From the NCBI GenBank assembly GCA_050258035.1, contig JBLMYA010000022.1:10889-74888 (forward strand): DNA of 64,000 nucleotides, read 5' to 3'. A program made the position numbers and the translations under genes. Below, piece by piece: positions 45,783 to 54,012 of the stretch. The number at the start of each line of letters is the position of its first letter. Position 1 is the first letter of the stretch. The stretch comes from DATBLE01 sp050258035. GTDB lineage: Bacteria; Actinomycetota; Thermoleophilia; Gaiellales; Gaiellaceae. The notes below the pieces were generated by a model. It saw only the letters and a program-made list of their open reading frames with translations. It made no database searches and was not told where the DNA came from.

Positions 45783-47297
45783 GTGAAAGGGCGTCTCTGC
45801 CTCGTCGTTCTCGGCCTCGCCGTCGTCAGCGCATCGGTCGGCGGCGCCTCGGCCTCGCCGCCGGTGTCACCCGGTCCGCCCGCGACCGCCGAAGGGCTCG
45901 CGATCCAGATCGTCGGACCCGACCAGGCGTCGGTCGGCGCGACGGGCGATGCGAGCGCACCGCCGAATGCGACCGTGCCCGACGCCCCGTTCGCGTACCC
46001 GGCCGACGGTTCCGTCGTCTCTGCCCAGGCGACGTCGGTCAGCGCCAGCGCGAGTGCGCCCGACGGCACGGCCAGCGTCACCACGACGGTCTCCGGCCTC
46101 TCCCTGTTCGCCGGTGAGATCACTGCCGACGCGGTCCAGTCGTCGGTGACCTCGGCTGGGACCGTCGGAGACCTCGGCGACTCGACGTTGACGAATCTCG
46201 TCGTGCTCGGCGCGGCGTCACCCGGCGTCGCGAACACGAGGATCCAGCTTGCGGACTGGGGATACGCGGTCGTCCTCGCCGAGTCGACGAAGAAGGGCCC
46301 GGCCTCGTCGCCGTCGTGGCGGGGCACGGTCACGGGCCTGGTCGTCCACCTCGACCTGGATCACGGGGGACTGCCTGCCGGGAGCGAGATCAGGATCGGC
46401 TACGCAGACGCCTATTCACGACCGCCCGCGAGCACGCCGACGTCGACGGCCACCAGCACGTCGGTCGCGCCGAGCATCACGACAACCGCACGCCGGGCGC
46501 GGCCGCTGCCGATTCCGGTGCCGGGCAGCGAGGGTGCCGACCGCGCCGGCAAGACCGCCAACCACAACCGTGCGAAGAGGACGTCCGGGCCGCCGGTCCT
46601 CACGCCGCCGACGGTGACGCCGAAGCTGACCGCCGGGGGCTACGTCTTCCCGGTCTACGGCCCGTCGGGCTACGGCGACACGTTCGGCGCGCCGCGCGGC
46701 GACGTCTCGGGCGGCTGGCATCACGGCGACGACATCTTCGCCCCGCTCGGGGCGCCGGTCCTCGCGGTCGCGAGCGGTACCGTCTTCTCGGTCGGCTGGA
46801 ACGAGATCGGCGGATGGCGCCTCTGGCTTCGTGATGGCGGCGGCAACGAGTTCTACTACGCGCACCTCTCCGCCTACACGAGCCTGGCCGTCGACGGCCG
46901 CCACGTCACCGCGGGCCAGGTGCTCGGCTTCGTCGGCAACACCGGCGACGCACAGGGGACGCCGTTCCACCTCCATTTCGAGGTGCACCCCGTCTCGATG
47001 CTGTTCCTCGGCTACGACGGCTCGGTGGATCCCACCCGGTACCTGAACGCGTGGAAGCATCTCGAGGACATCCGGATCCTGCCCGCGGTGCCGTTCTCGG
47101 CGCGGCTGTCGACGACGAGCGCCGCCCCGACCCCCGGGGCCATCCTCCTCCGGTCGAGCGACATCTCCACCGCGAGCGGTCTCGACCCCGGTTCGCTGCG
47201 TCGCGCGATGCGCGCGCCCGTCACGGTGACTGTCGGGGGCGGTCCGGGCTCCGTCGGCGAACTCCCCTCGCCGCTCCCGGTGCTCGACCGGGCGTAA
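45783..47297 (+). CDS. Secreted M23-family (LytM-type) peptidoglycan endopeptidase
   Basis: This 504-aa protein has a signal peptide (RLCLVVLGLAVVSASVGGAS) and a long Ser/Thr/Ala-rich N-terminal region with a Pro/Thr-rich linker at about residues 210-285. The M23 domain at about 290-430 has the zinc-ligand segment GGWHHGDDIFAPLGAPVLAV, where the first ligand motif HxxxD reads HHGDD, and the catalytic/ligand HLHFEVHPVS. It would cleave peptide cross-bridges in the wall. A C-terminal extension of about 90 residues has no recognised domain. Confidence 0.88.
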   Translation: MKGRLCLVVLGLAVVSASVGGASASPPVSPGPPATAEGLAIQIVGPDQASVGATGDASAPPNATVPDAPFAYPADGSVVSAQATSVSASASAPDGTASVTTTVSGLSLFAGEITADAVQSSVTSAGTVGDLGDSTLTNLVVLGAASPGVANTRIQLADWGYAVVLAESTKKGPASSPSWRGTVTGLVVHLDLDHGGLPAGSEIRIGYADAYSRPPASTPTSTATSTSVAPSITTTARRARPLPIPVPGSEGADRAGKTANHNRAKRTSGPPVLTPPTVTPKLTAGGYVFPVYGPSGYGDTFGAPRGDVSGGWHHGDDIFAPLGAPVLAVASGTVFSVGWNEIGGWRLWLRDGGGNEFYYAHLSAYTSLAVDGRHVTAGQVLGFVGNTGDAQGTPFHLHFEVHPVSMLFLGYDGSVDPTRYLNAWKHLEDIRILPAVPFSARLSTTSAAPTPGAILLRSSDISTASGLDPGSLRRAMRAPVTVTVGGGPGSVGELPSPLPVLDRA

Positions 47298-47315
47298 TCG
47301 ACCGACAGCGACCGG

Positions 47316-47329
47316 CCCGACGCCTCGGG
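47316..47329. terminator. Small hairpin between convergent genes
   Basis: CCCGA (47316-47320), loop CGCC, TCGGG (47325-47329) lies in the 33-bp gap between the M23 gene and the convergent membrane-protein gene. Only two T residues follow, so it is a weak terminator candidate. Confidence 0.3.
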
Positions 47330-47330
47330 T

Positions 47331-47768
47331 TCAGGCCGCGCCGATTCCGCCGTTCCCGGACTGCTCCTCGAAGCCGAACTCGTCGTCTCCACCGAACAGC
47401 TTGTCCTTCATCCAGCGGCGGGTCTCCGGGCCGGTGAAGGGGTTGAAGAGGAGGCCGACGACGAGGCCGGCGAGCAGGAAGAGCGCGCGGCCCGGATGCC
47501 TCTTCCTCGGCCGTGCCTGAAGGCGGGTCGCGGCTTGTCGGAGCTCCGCGACGGCGACGCGGAGGTTGTCCTGGATGTCCTGGTCGCTGGCCACGCGCTG
47601 GGCCGCACCGACGACGCTGCGAGGTGCGAGCAGGTCGACGTAGATATCGCGGGCCGCCGCGTACGCCTGCTTGACGTGGTCGCGGAGCTCCTCGTCGTGC
47701 AGGGCTCGATCCACGTAAGGTCTTGCCGTACCGGCCACCGAGGCCACCTTGTCAGTAGCTTTGGGCAT
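47331..47768 (-). CDS. Small single-span membrane protein (YtxH/DUF-like)
   Basis: This 145-aa protein has a soluble helical N-terminal part (DKVASVAGTARPYVDRALHD, DQDIQDNLRVAVAELRQAA), a basic stretch RPRKRHPGR, one membrane helix (ALFLLAGLVVGLLFNP), and an acidic/Gly-rich tail. The layout resembles YtxH-like stress-associated envelope proteins, but no confident family was assigned. GAAAGGA lies eight bases before ATG 47768. An in-frame ATG at 47792 sits eight bases after TACACT and would add MSSERTWN as a leaderless start; either is plausible. Confidence 0.65.
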   Translation of the reverse strand: MPKATDKVASVAGTARPYVDRALHDEELRDHVKQAYAAARDIYVDLLAPRSVVGAAQRVASDQDIQDNLRVAVAELRQAATRLQARPRKRHPGRALFLLAGLVVGLLFNPFTGPETRRWMKDKLFGGDDEFGFEEQSGNGGIGAA

Positions 47769-47801
47769 GTTCCAGGTCCTTTCGCTCGACATCTGAAGCG
47801 A

Positions 47802-48332
47802 GTGTATCCCTCCCGGCAACGCAACAAACGCTGGTGGCCGCTCCTGGTCGTGCTCGCCCTTCTGCCGCTCGCGGCGGGATGCGGCGGCGGCGGGACCGGG
47901 GAGACCTCCGCCGCATCCGGACAGACCGTCGGAGGCCCGGGCTTCTCCTTTCAGGCGCCAGAGGGCTGGACGGTGAAGACGCGTCCGACCGCCGCCGACG
48001 CTCGGCAGGACGGGTCCACGGTCGTGTCCGTGAACGTGCTCCCCCTCGTGAAGCCCTACCGCCTGGCGCTCTTTCCGCGGGTGGCGAAAGAGCTGGATCA
48101 CGTCGCGTCGGCCTACGCCGCGAGCCTCAAGGGAACCGTGACGTCGAAGCGCACGCTCGTCGTTGCCGGGCGGAGGGCACGGCAGTACGAGATCTCCCAC
48201 GGCGCTCTCGTCGACCGGATCACCTTCGTCCTGCGCAAGAAGCAGAACTACCAGCTCACCTGCCGCTGGCGCAGTCAGGACGGCGAGCCCCCCGCCTGCG
48301 CCGAGCTCGTCGCCAGCTTCGCGTTCCGCTAG
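47802..48332 (+). CDS. Putative lipoprotein with PsbP/LpqN-like domain
   Basis: This 176-aa protein has a lipoprotein signal: a basic start (RQRNKRWWP), hydrophobic LLVVLALLP, and lipobox LAAGC at about residues 22-26, giving a lipid-linked Cys followed by a Gly-rich spacer. The mature part has GFSFQAPEGWTVKTRPTAAD, which resembles the PsbP/LpqN fold of actinobacterial lipoproteins. Function is unknown. GTG 47802 starts the signal peptide; it has no clear Shine-Dalgarno and diverges from the minus-strand membrane-protein gene with a 33-bp gap. Confidence 0.7.
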   Translation: MYPSRQRNKRWWPLLVVLALLPLAAGCGGGGTGETSAASGQTVGGPGFSFQAPEGWTVKTRPTAADARQDGSTVVSVNVLPLVKPYRLALFPRVAKELDHVASAYAASLKGTVTSKRTLVVAGRRARQYEISHGALVDRITFVLRKKQNYQLTCRWRSQDGEPPACAELVASFAFR

Positions 48333-48338
48333 CTCTAG

Positions 48339-50789
48339 CTAGTCTGCTCGACCCTGCACACGGGCGGGCTTTGCGCGGCCGTGCTGCGGAGCAGCCGCCG
48401 CCTGCCGCTCCGGCGCCGGGCGCGGTCGTGCGGAGAGACCGCCGTCGAGGGCGGAGTCGAGCACCTCGTCTGCCGTCTCGGCGAGCACGAACGTGATCTC
48501 GGTCTGCGTCTGCTCGGGGAGCTCGCTCAGGTCGGCCTCGTTCTCGCGCGGCAGGACCACCGTCTTCAGCCCGGCACGCTGCGCCGCGAGCACCTTCTCG
48601 CGCACTCCGCCGATCTGGAGCACCTGGCCGGTGAGTGTGATCTCGCCGGTCATCCCCACCTCCTCGGACACGGTCCGACCGGTCGCGAGGGAGACGATCG
48701 CGGTCGCCATCGTCACTCCGGCCGATGGGCCGTCCTTCGGCACCGCGCCCGCCGGGACGTGGATGTGGATGTCGTGCTTCGCGAACCAGCTCTCGTCGAT
48801 CCCGAGCCGCTCGGCGTTGCTGCGCACCCACGAGAGCGCGGCCTGCGCGGACTCCTGCATCACGTCGCCGAGCTGGCCGGTGATCCGGAGGCCTCCCTGG
48901 CCGGGATAGGCGGTCGCCTCGATGAAGAGGACGTCGCCGCCGACGGCGGTCACGGCGAGCCCGGTGGCGACTCCGGGCTGCGACGTCCGCTTCCGAACCT
49001 CGCCGGCGAACCGGCGCGGCCCGAGCGCCTCGCGCACCGCCGCCTCGCCCACGTGCACGTCCCCCGTCGCCCCCTCGGCGACGCGCCGCGCGGTCTTGCG
49101 CAGCACGTCGGCGATGCGGCGCTCGAGGTTCCGCAGGCCGGCCTCGCGCGTGTACTCCCGAACGATCGTCCTGAGCGCGTCGTCCTCGATCTCGACCTGG
49201 TCGGGAGAGAGCCCGTGGGCGTCGAGCTGCTTCGGGACGAGGAATCGCCGCGCGATCTGGATCTTCTCGTCCTCCGTGTAGCCGGAGAGCTGGATCACGT
49301 CCATGCGGTCGAGGAGCGGCCCGGGGATCGTCTCCAGCTGGTTGGCGGTGCAGATGAAGAGGACCTTGGACAGGTCGAACGGCAGGTCGAGGTAGTGGTC
49401 GCGGAAGGTCGAGTGCTGCTCGGGGTCGAGCACCTCGAGCATCGCGCTCGCCGGGTCGCCGCGCCAGTCGGCGCCCATCTTGTCGATCTCGTCGATCAGG
49501 AAGACCGGGTTCCTCGACTCGGCGTCGCGGAGCGCGCGGATGATGGTCCCGGGCATCGCGCCGATGTAGGTGCGGCGGTGGCCGCGGATCTCCGCCTCGT
49601 CGCGGACGCCGCCGACCGAGATGCGCGTGAACTTCCGCCCGAGCGTCCGGGCAATCGACTGTCCGAGCGACGTCTTGCCGACGCCCGGCGGGCCGACGAA
49701 GCAGAGGATCGGTCCGCTCACGTCGCCCTTCAGCTTCGAGACGGCCAGGTACTCGACGATCCGGTCCTTCACCTTCTCGAGGTCGTAGTGATCCTCGTCG
49801 AGAATGCGCCGCGCCTGGTCGAGGTCGAGGTTGTCCTCGGTGGTCTTGTCCCAGGGGAGGGTGGTGATCCAGTCGAGGTACGTCCGGATCACGCCGTACT
49901 CCGCCGCCGCCGCCGGCAGCTTCTCGAGCCGCGACAGCTCTCGCTCGGCTGCCTTCCGGACCTCCTCCGGCAGCGTCAGCTCGGCCAGCTGCGACCGCAG
50001 CTCGTTCACCTCGGCCTGCTGCTCGTCGCCCTCGCCGAGCTCCTCCTGGATCGCCTTCAGCTGCTGGCGCAGGAAGTACTCGCGCTGGCCCTTCTCCATC
50101 TCCGAGACGACCTGCGACTGGATCTTCGAGCCGAGCTCGATCACCTCGAGCTCGCGGCTCAGGATCGCGGAGATCGCGCGGAGCCGCTCCTCGACGTTCG
50201 CGGTCGCGAGCAGCTGCTGCTTCTCCTCGGTCTTGAGCCTCATCGTCGACGCGATCAGGTACGAAAGGATGGTCGGGTCGTCGATGTTGGCGGCCGCCAG
50301 CCGCAGCTCCTCCGGCAGGTACGGCAGCGCGGCGATGATGCTGCCGAACTGGTTCTGGACGTTGCGCGTCAGCGCCTCCAGCTCCTTCGACTCCTCGACC
50401 ACCTCGGGCACCTCGGCGAACTCGCCGATGAGGTACGGCTCGTCCTCGACCTGCCGCTCGAGGCGGATCCGGCGGACGCCCTGGACGAGGATCCGCAAGG
50501 TGCCGTCCGGGATCCGCATCAGCTTCTGGATCACCGCGGCGGTACCGATCTCGTGCAGGTCGTCCCACCCCGGCGACTCCGCGTCCTCGTTCTTCACGCT
50601 GACGAGGGCGACCATCCGGTCCCCCGACGCCACGTCGTCCACGAGCTTGATCGAGCGCTCCTGTCCGATCGCCAGCGGTGTCATCGACTGCGGGAAGACG
50701 ACAGTCTCCTTCAGCGGCAGCACCGGGAGCGTCGACGGAACCTCGACCTCCTCGCCGTCGAGCATGACCTCCTGCTCGAGCTCACTCAT
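48339..50789 (-). CDS. lon: ATP-dependent protease Lon
   Basis: The 816-aa LonA protease has an N-terminal substrate domain (LPVLPLKETVVFPQSMTPLA), a coiled region (QREYFLRQQLKAIQEELGEG), and the AAA module with Walker A FVGPPGVGKTSLGQSIA and Walker B FLIDEIDKMGADWRGDPAS. The protease domain has the catalytic Ser at about 688 in PKDGPSAGVTMATAI and the catalytic Lys in GGVREKVLAAQRAGLK. It degrades misfolded and regulatory proteins. GAGGAG precedes the ATG. The start is nested in the hsp20 stop (ATGA), so chaperone and protease are made from one mRNA. Confidence 0.97.
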   Translation of the reverse strand: MSELEQEVMLDGEEVEVPSTLPVLPLKETVVFPQSMTPLAIGQERSIKLVDDVASGDRMVALVSVKNEDAESPGWDDLHEIGTAAVIQKLMRIPDGTLRILVQGVRRIRLERQVEDEPYLIGEFAEVPEVVEESKELEALTRNVQNQFGSIIAALPYLPEELRLAAANIDDPTILSYLIASTMRLKTEEKQQLLATANVEERLRAISAILSRELEVIELGSKIQSQVVSEMEKGQREYFLRQQLKAIQEELGEGDEQQAEVNELRSQLAELTLPEEVRKAAERELSRLEKLPAAAAEYGVIRTYLDWITTLPWDKTTEDNLDLDQARRILDEDHYDLEKVKDRIVEYLAVSKLKGDVSGPILCFVGPPGVGKTSLGQSIARTLGRKFTRISVGGVRDEAEIRGHRRTYIGAMPGTIIRALRDAESRNPVFLIDEIDKMGADWRGDPASAMLEVLDPEQHSTFRDHYLDLPFDLSKVLFICTANQLETIPGPLLDRMDVIQLSGYTEDEKIQIARRFLVPKQLDAHGLSPDQVEIEDDALRTIVREYTREAGLRNLERRIADVLRKTARRVAEGATGDVHVGEAAVREALGPRRFAGEVRKRTSQPGVATGLAVTAVGGDVLFIEATAYPGQGGLRITGQLGDVMQESAQAALSWVRSNAERLGIDESWFAKHDIHIHVPAGAVPKDGPSAGVTMATAIVSLATGRTVSEEVGMTGEITLTGQVLQIGGVREKVLAAQRAGLKTVVLPRENEADLSELPEQTQTEITFVLAETADEVLDSALDGGLSARPRPAPERQAAAAPQHGRAKPARVQGRAD

Positions 50790-51238
50790 CGGCGCTCCTC
50801 CCGCTCTCCGAGGACGATCATGATCCTGCCGGTCCGCGGCTTCTGGGCGAGCGGCATCACGATGCGCAGCTGGCCGCGGTCGTACTGCGCTTCCGCTCGC
50901 TCGGGATCGACGTCTTCGGCCAGGGTGACGCGGCGGCAGAAGGGCCCGTACTCGATCTCCATCTGCCGGTAGGAGACCCGTCCCTCGTGGCGCGGCCGCC
51001 GCCTGACGCCCTCGATGCTGACCGTTCGTTCCGAGACGGTGACCTCGACGTCGTCGGGATCGACGCCGGAAAGGTCGACGACCACGGTCACGGCGGGCGG
51101 ATCCTCGGTGCGGAAGCAGTCGACGGGCGGCCGGTAGCCGCCGCGCCGCGCGGCGAAGCCGGGCAGCTGCCACAACTCGGTGAAGAGCTCTTCGAGCTGT
51201 TCCGGGAACCTCGCATCTCTTTCGGTCATCTGGCTCAC
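50786..51238 (-). CDS. Small heat-shock protein (Hsp20/alpha-crystallin)
   Basis: This 150-aa holdase has an alpha-crystallin domain at about residues 38-145 (VDLSGVDPDDVEVTVSERTV, GPFCRRVTLAEDVDPERAEA). The C-terminal MPLAQKPRTGRIMIV contributes the I-x-I-like anchor. GTG 51238 is preferred over the in-frame ATG at 51229 because GAGGG lies seven bases upstream. It is cotranscribed with lon through a 4-bp overlap, so holdase and protease expression is linked. The upstream 15-bp tandem repeat is the likely control region. Confidence 0.92.
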   Translation of the reverse strand: MSQMTERDARFPEQLEELFTELWQLPGFAARRGGYRPPVDCFRTEDPPAVTVVVDLSGVDPDDVEVTVSERTVSIEGVRRRPRHEGRVSYRQMEIEYGPFCRRVTLAEDVDPERAEAQYDRGQLRIVMPLAQKPRTGRIMIVLGEREERR

Positions 51239-51271
51239 TAGGGTACCCTCGCCGGCAGGGGAACAATCCGG

Positions 51272-51301
51272 CTAGCAGGCACTAACCTAGCGGATACTAA
51301 C
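51272..51301 (-). promoter_or_regulatory. 15-bp tandem repeat upstream of hsp20-lon, probable operator
   Basis: On the minus strand two adjoining copies read GTTAGTATCCGCTAG and GTTAGTGCCTGCTAG, identical at 12 of 15 positions, 34-63 bp upstream of the hsp20 start. Direct tandem half-sites suggest a regulator. They do not match HspR's HAIR (CTTGAGT inverted) or a full CIRCE element, although TTAGTGC resembles half of CIRCE. Confidence 0.45.
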
Positions 51302-51405
51302 TTGGTCGAGCGGTGGACGAACACGGCGATGCGGCTGCGCTGGGCCGGTCGTGGCGGTGTGGCCGGCGGTGATCGTCGTCGCCGCTCCGCGCCCGGGAGG
51401 TGACC

Positions 51406-52017
51406 GTGGTAGAAGTTGAGGCCGTGGCCGACCGGGCCAGCTTGATCCTGCCTGACGGAACCGAGCGGGAGCTCGGCTCCGAGTTCGCCGTCGGGCGGGC
51501 GGACGACAACGACCTGGCGATCGAGAAGCCGACCGTCAGCCGCCACCACCTCGTCGTCACGCAGGAGGGTGACCGCTGGTTCGTGGAGGACCGAGGCAGC
51601 TTCAACGGAACGTTCCTGAACGGCAGCCGGATCCAGGCCGGATCCAAGGTGCCGCTGCGGCACGGCGACCGGATCGGGCTCGGCGCGGAGAGCGTCGTCT
51701 TCTCGGCGCCCGGGTCGCTCGTCGATCCCGAGGTGACGACTGCGCTCCAGACCGGCCCCCCTGCGTTGACGCGGCCGCTGTCACCGTTCCAGCGCCAGGT
51801 GGTCGAGGTGCTCTGCGCGGGCTGGCTCGCGGGCGGGTCGCTGGACGACTTGCCGACGAACGAGCAGATCGCCGCCCGGCTCGGGACGCCGGGTGCGACC
51901 GAGACGGTGAAGGCCGCGCTCCGGCGGGCATATGCGAAGGCGGGGCTGACCGAGGGCTCGCCGTACGCAAAGCGGCGCGCCCTCTGCAAGATCGCGCGCC
52001 AGCGCGGGTGGGTCTAG
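51406..52017 (+). CDS. FHA-domain protein with C-terminal helix-turn-helix
   Basis: This 203-aa protein has an FHA phosphothreonine-binding domain at about residues 10-95 (FAVGRADDNDLAIEKPTVSR, HHLVVTQEGDRW, DRGSFNGTFLNGSRI). The core G-R, S-R-H and N-G residues are intact. A second domain (LSPFQRQVVEVLCAGWLAGG, TNEQIAARLGTPGATETVK) looks like a DNA-binding helix-turn-helix of the LuxR/winged type. This suggests a regulator controlled by Ser/Thr phosphorylation. GTG 51406 has GGGAGG five bases upstream; GTG 51400 is the alternative. It diverges from hsp20. Confidence 0.8.
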   Translation: MVEVEAVADRASLILPDGTERELGSEFAVGRADDNDLAIEKPTVSRHHLVVTQEGDRWFVEDRGSFNGTFLNGSRIQAGSKVPLRHGDRIGLGAESVVFSAPGSLVDPEVTTALQTGPPALTRPLSPFQRQVVEVLCAGWLAGGSLDDLPTNEQIAARLGTPGATETVKAALRRAYAKAGLTEGSPYAKRRALCKIARQRGWV

Positions 52018-52201
52018 GGCTCGCTCCGCCCGGCCCGTGTGCGCTCGGGACCAGGGGACTGATCCCCATTGCCCCGCCGGACCGCGTGACGCCGTCCTAC
52101 TGGCACGGAGCGGAGATTCTGGGCCCTGCCCTGACAGTGCCCTCGGGGGGTCAGGACGGGTATGTGAGAGATCGTCCGGCGACTCGCCGAGCCGGCGACG
52201 G
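52018..52201. other. 184-bp gene-free gap between convergent genes
   Basis: No reading frame with coding character was seen. It holds GGGGACTGATCCCC (about 52056-52069), a short imperfect hairpin, and CCTGAC...GTCAGG (about 52131-52157), a 6-bp inverted repeat with a long loop. Either might act as a terminator for the flanking convergent genes, but neither has a T-run. Confidence 0.3.
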
Positions 52202-52786
52202 CTAGACCGGCGGCTCGGGGTCGTACTGGATGTAGCGGCGGACCTCCCGTGCGCGCTCCGGTGAGTGCAGCCGCGCGACGAGGTGCAGGGCCAGGTCGAT
52301 GCCCGCCGAGACACCGGCCGCCGTGACCACCTCGCCCGAGTCGACGAAGCGGTCGTCGCCGCGGACGTCGATATCGCGGCCGAGCGACGCGAGCAGGTCG
52401 AGCTGCGCCCAGTAGGTCGTCGCCGGGCGGCCGTCGAGCAGCCCGGCGTCGGCGTAGACGAGCGCGCCGGTGCAGACGCTGGTCATCAGCGTCCCGCTGC
52501 CGGCGAGGCTCCGCAGCCGGGCTCGGACGCGTTCGTCGCCGAGCTGTGGCCTCGTTCCCATCCCACCGGGATACACGAGGACGTCCAGCCGCCCGGCGGT
52601 GTCCCACGTGTGGTCGGGCACGACGCGCAGCCCCTTCGCGCAGCGCACGGGCTCGAGCGCGTCGGCGACGGTGAAGACCTCGACGCGGTCGTCAGGCCAC
52701 TGGGTCGCCCACGCCGCGAGCACCTCCCACGGCCCGGCGAAGTCCAGCTCCTCGGCGTCCTCGAACAACGCGATCCCGATCCGCAC
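52202..52786 (-). CDS. DJ-1/PfpI-superfamily protein (isonitrile-hydratase/GATase1-like)
   Basis: This 194-aa protein opens with RIGIALFEDAEELDFAGPWE, has the segment LVYPGGMGTRPQLGDERV, and the nucleophile elbow SVCTGALVYADAGLLDGRPA with TTYW after it. These are features of the DJ-1/PfpI group that also forms the N-terminal half of GlxA-type AraC regulators and of isonitrile hydratase. No AraC domain follows. GTG 52786 starts the first strand; GATGCT lies six bases upstream. The gene diverges from rmlA with 18 bp between starts. Confidence 0.85.
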   Translation of the reverse strand: MRIGIALFEDAEELDFAGPWEVLAAWATQWPDDRVEVFTVADALEPVRCAKGLRVVPDHTWDTAGRLDVLVYPGGMGTRPQLGDERVRARLRSLAGSGTLMTSVCTGALVYADAGLLDGRPATTYWAQLDLLASLGRDIDVRGDDRFVDSGEVVTAAGVSAGIDLALHLVARLHSPERAREVRRYIQYDPEPPV

Positions 52787-52791
52787 GGCGG

Positions 52792-52797
52792 TAGCAT
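52792..52797 (+). promoter_or_regulatory. Candidate leaderless -10 (TAGCAT) for the rml cluster
   Basis: TAGCAT ends exactly seven bases before GTG 52805. The minus strand reads GATGCT over the same bases, six before the divergent GTG 52786, so both starts may be served from one 18-bp gap. Confidence 0.45.
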
Positions 52798-52804
52798 CGC
52801 ATCC

Positions 52805-53548
52805 GTGAAGGGCGTGATCTTGGCGGGCGGCACCGGGTCTCGGCTTTATCCGCTGACGCGGATCACGAACAAGCACCTCCTGCCGGTCTACGACCGGCCG
52901 ATGGTCTCGTACGCGATCGAGGCTCTCGTCCGCGCCGGGATCACGGAGCTGATGCTCGTCACCGGCGGGACGCACGCGGGCGAGTTCTTCCGGCTGCTCG
53001 GCAACGGCCACGAGCACGGGATCGACCGGCTGCTCTACGCGTACCAGGAGGACCCGGGCGGGATCGCCGAGGCCCTCGGGCTCGCGGAGCGGTTCGTCGA
53101 CCGGGACCGCGTCTGCGTGATGCTCGCCGACAACGTCCTCGAGCGGTCGTTCCGTCCGACTGCCGAGCGGTTCGAGACGCAGGAGCGGGGCGCCCGGGTC
53201 CTGCTCTCGCGCGAGTACGACTCCGAGCACCTCCGCCATCTCGGCGTGCCGGAGCTCGACGGCGGCGGTCGCATCGTCAGGATCGTCGAGAAGCCCGAGC
53301 AGCCGCCGAGCGAGTTCGCCGTCACCGGCGTCTACTTCTACGACGAGACCGTCTGGGACGTGCTGCCGACGCTCGTCCCGTCCGGGCGAGGCGAGCTGGA
53401 GATCACCGACGTGAACAACTGGTACGTCGAGCAGGGGACGATGGAGTACGACGTCCTCGACGGGTTCTGGGGCGACGCCGGCGAGTCGATCGACGCCTAC
53501 TACGTTGCCAACGACTTCGTCCGGGCCAACGGCGCGAATCACGACTGA
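52805..53548 (+). CDS. rmlA: Glucose-1-phosphate thymidylyltransferase (RmlA-like, short form)
   Basis: This 247-aa nucleotidyltransferase activates glucose-1-phosphate with dTTP. The signature GVILAGGTGSRLYPLTRITN, the product-loop KHLLPVYDRPMVSYAIEALV, the metal site segment VCVMLADNVLERSF, and EKPEQPPSEFAVTGVYFYD are present. It is about 40 residues shorter than E. coli RmlA, lacking the C-terminal helical part that makes the allosteric site. The next gene is the epimerase, one base overlapping, so a dTDP-sugar role is well supported. Confidence 0.9.
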   Translation: MKGVILAGGTGSRLYPLTRITNKHLLPVYDRPMVSYAIEALVRAGITELMLVTGGTHAGEFFRLLGNGHEHGIDRLLYAYQEDPGGIAEALGLAERFVDRDRVCVMLADNVLERSFRPTAERFETQERGARVLLSREYDSEHLRHLGVPELDGGGRIVRIVEKPEQPPSEFAVTGVYFYDETVWDVLPTLVPSGRGELEITDVNNWYVEQGTMEYDVLDGFWGDAGESIDAYYVANDFVRANGANHD

Positions 53549-54012
53549 TGGTCGACGGCATCCTCCGGATTCCCCTGCGTCGGTTCGAGGACGAACGCGG
53601 CTGGCTGATGGAGATACGCCGGGAGAGCGCGCTTCCGAAGCCGACCCGGCAGACGAACGTGTCGTTCTCCCGGGCCGGCGTGATCCGCGGACTCCACTAC
53701 CACGAGCGCGGCCAGGACGACCTCTTCTGCTGCCTGCGCGGCACGGCGCGCGTCGTCGTCCTCGACCGCGAGTCGGGCGACGTCTTCACGGAGGACATCG
53801 GTGAGGACAACCCGGTCGCGCTGTACATCCCGGGCCGGCACGCCCACGGGTTCGAGGCGCTCACCGACCTGGTCTTCTGCTACCACGTCACCGAGGAGTA
53901 CGACCCGGCCGATCCCGACGAGCACGGGATCTCCTGGGACGACCCCCGCGTCCGGCATCTCTGGAGCACGCAATCTCCGACCCTGTCCGAGAGAGACACG
54001 GCCGCGTCCTGA
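53548..54012 (+). CDS. rmlC: dTDP-4-dehydrorhamnose 3,5-epimerase-like cupin (RmlC)
   Basis: This 154-aa cupin carries RmlC landmarks: FEDERGWLMEIRRESALPKP, RAGVIRGLHYHERGQDDLFC with the catalytic His, and IPGRHAHGFEALTDLVFCYH, ending SPTLSERDTAAS. It is somewhat shorter than typical RmlC (about 180 aa), and close relatives include sugar 3-epimerases and ketoisomerases. Its position between rmlA and rmlD argues for the rhamnose epimerase. The ATG shares a base with the rmlA stop. Confidence 0.88.
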   Translation: MVDGILRIPLRRFEDERGWLMEIRRESALPKPTRQTNVSFSRAGVIRGLHYHERGQDDLFCCLRGTARVVVLDRESGDVFTEDIGEDNPVALYIPGRHAHGFEALTDLVFCYHVTEEYDPADPDEHGISWDDPRVRHLWSTQSPTLSERDTAAS

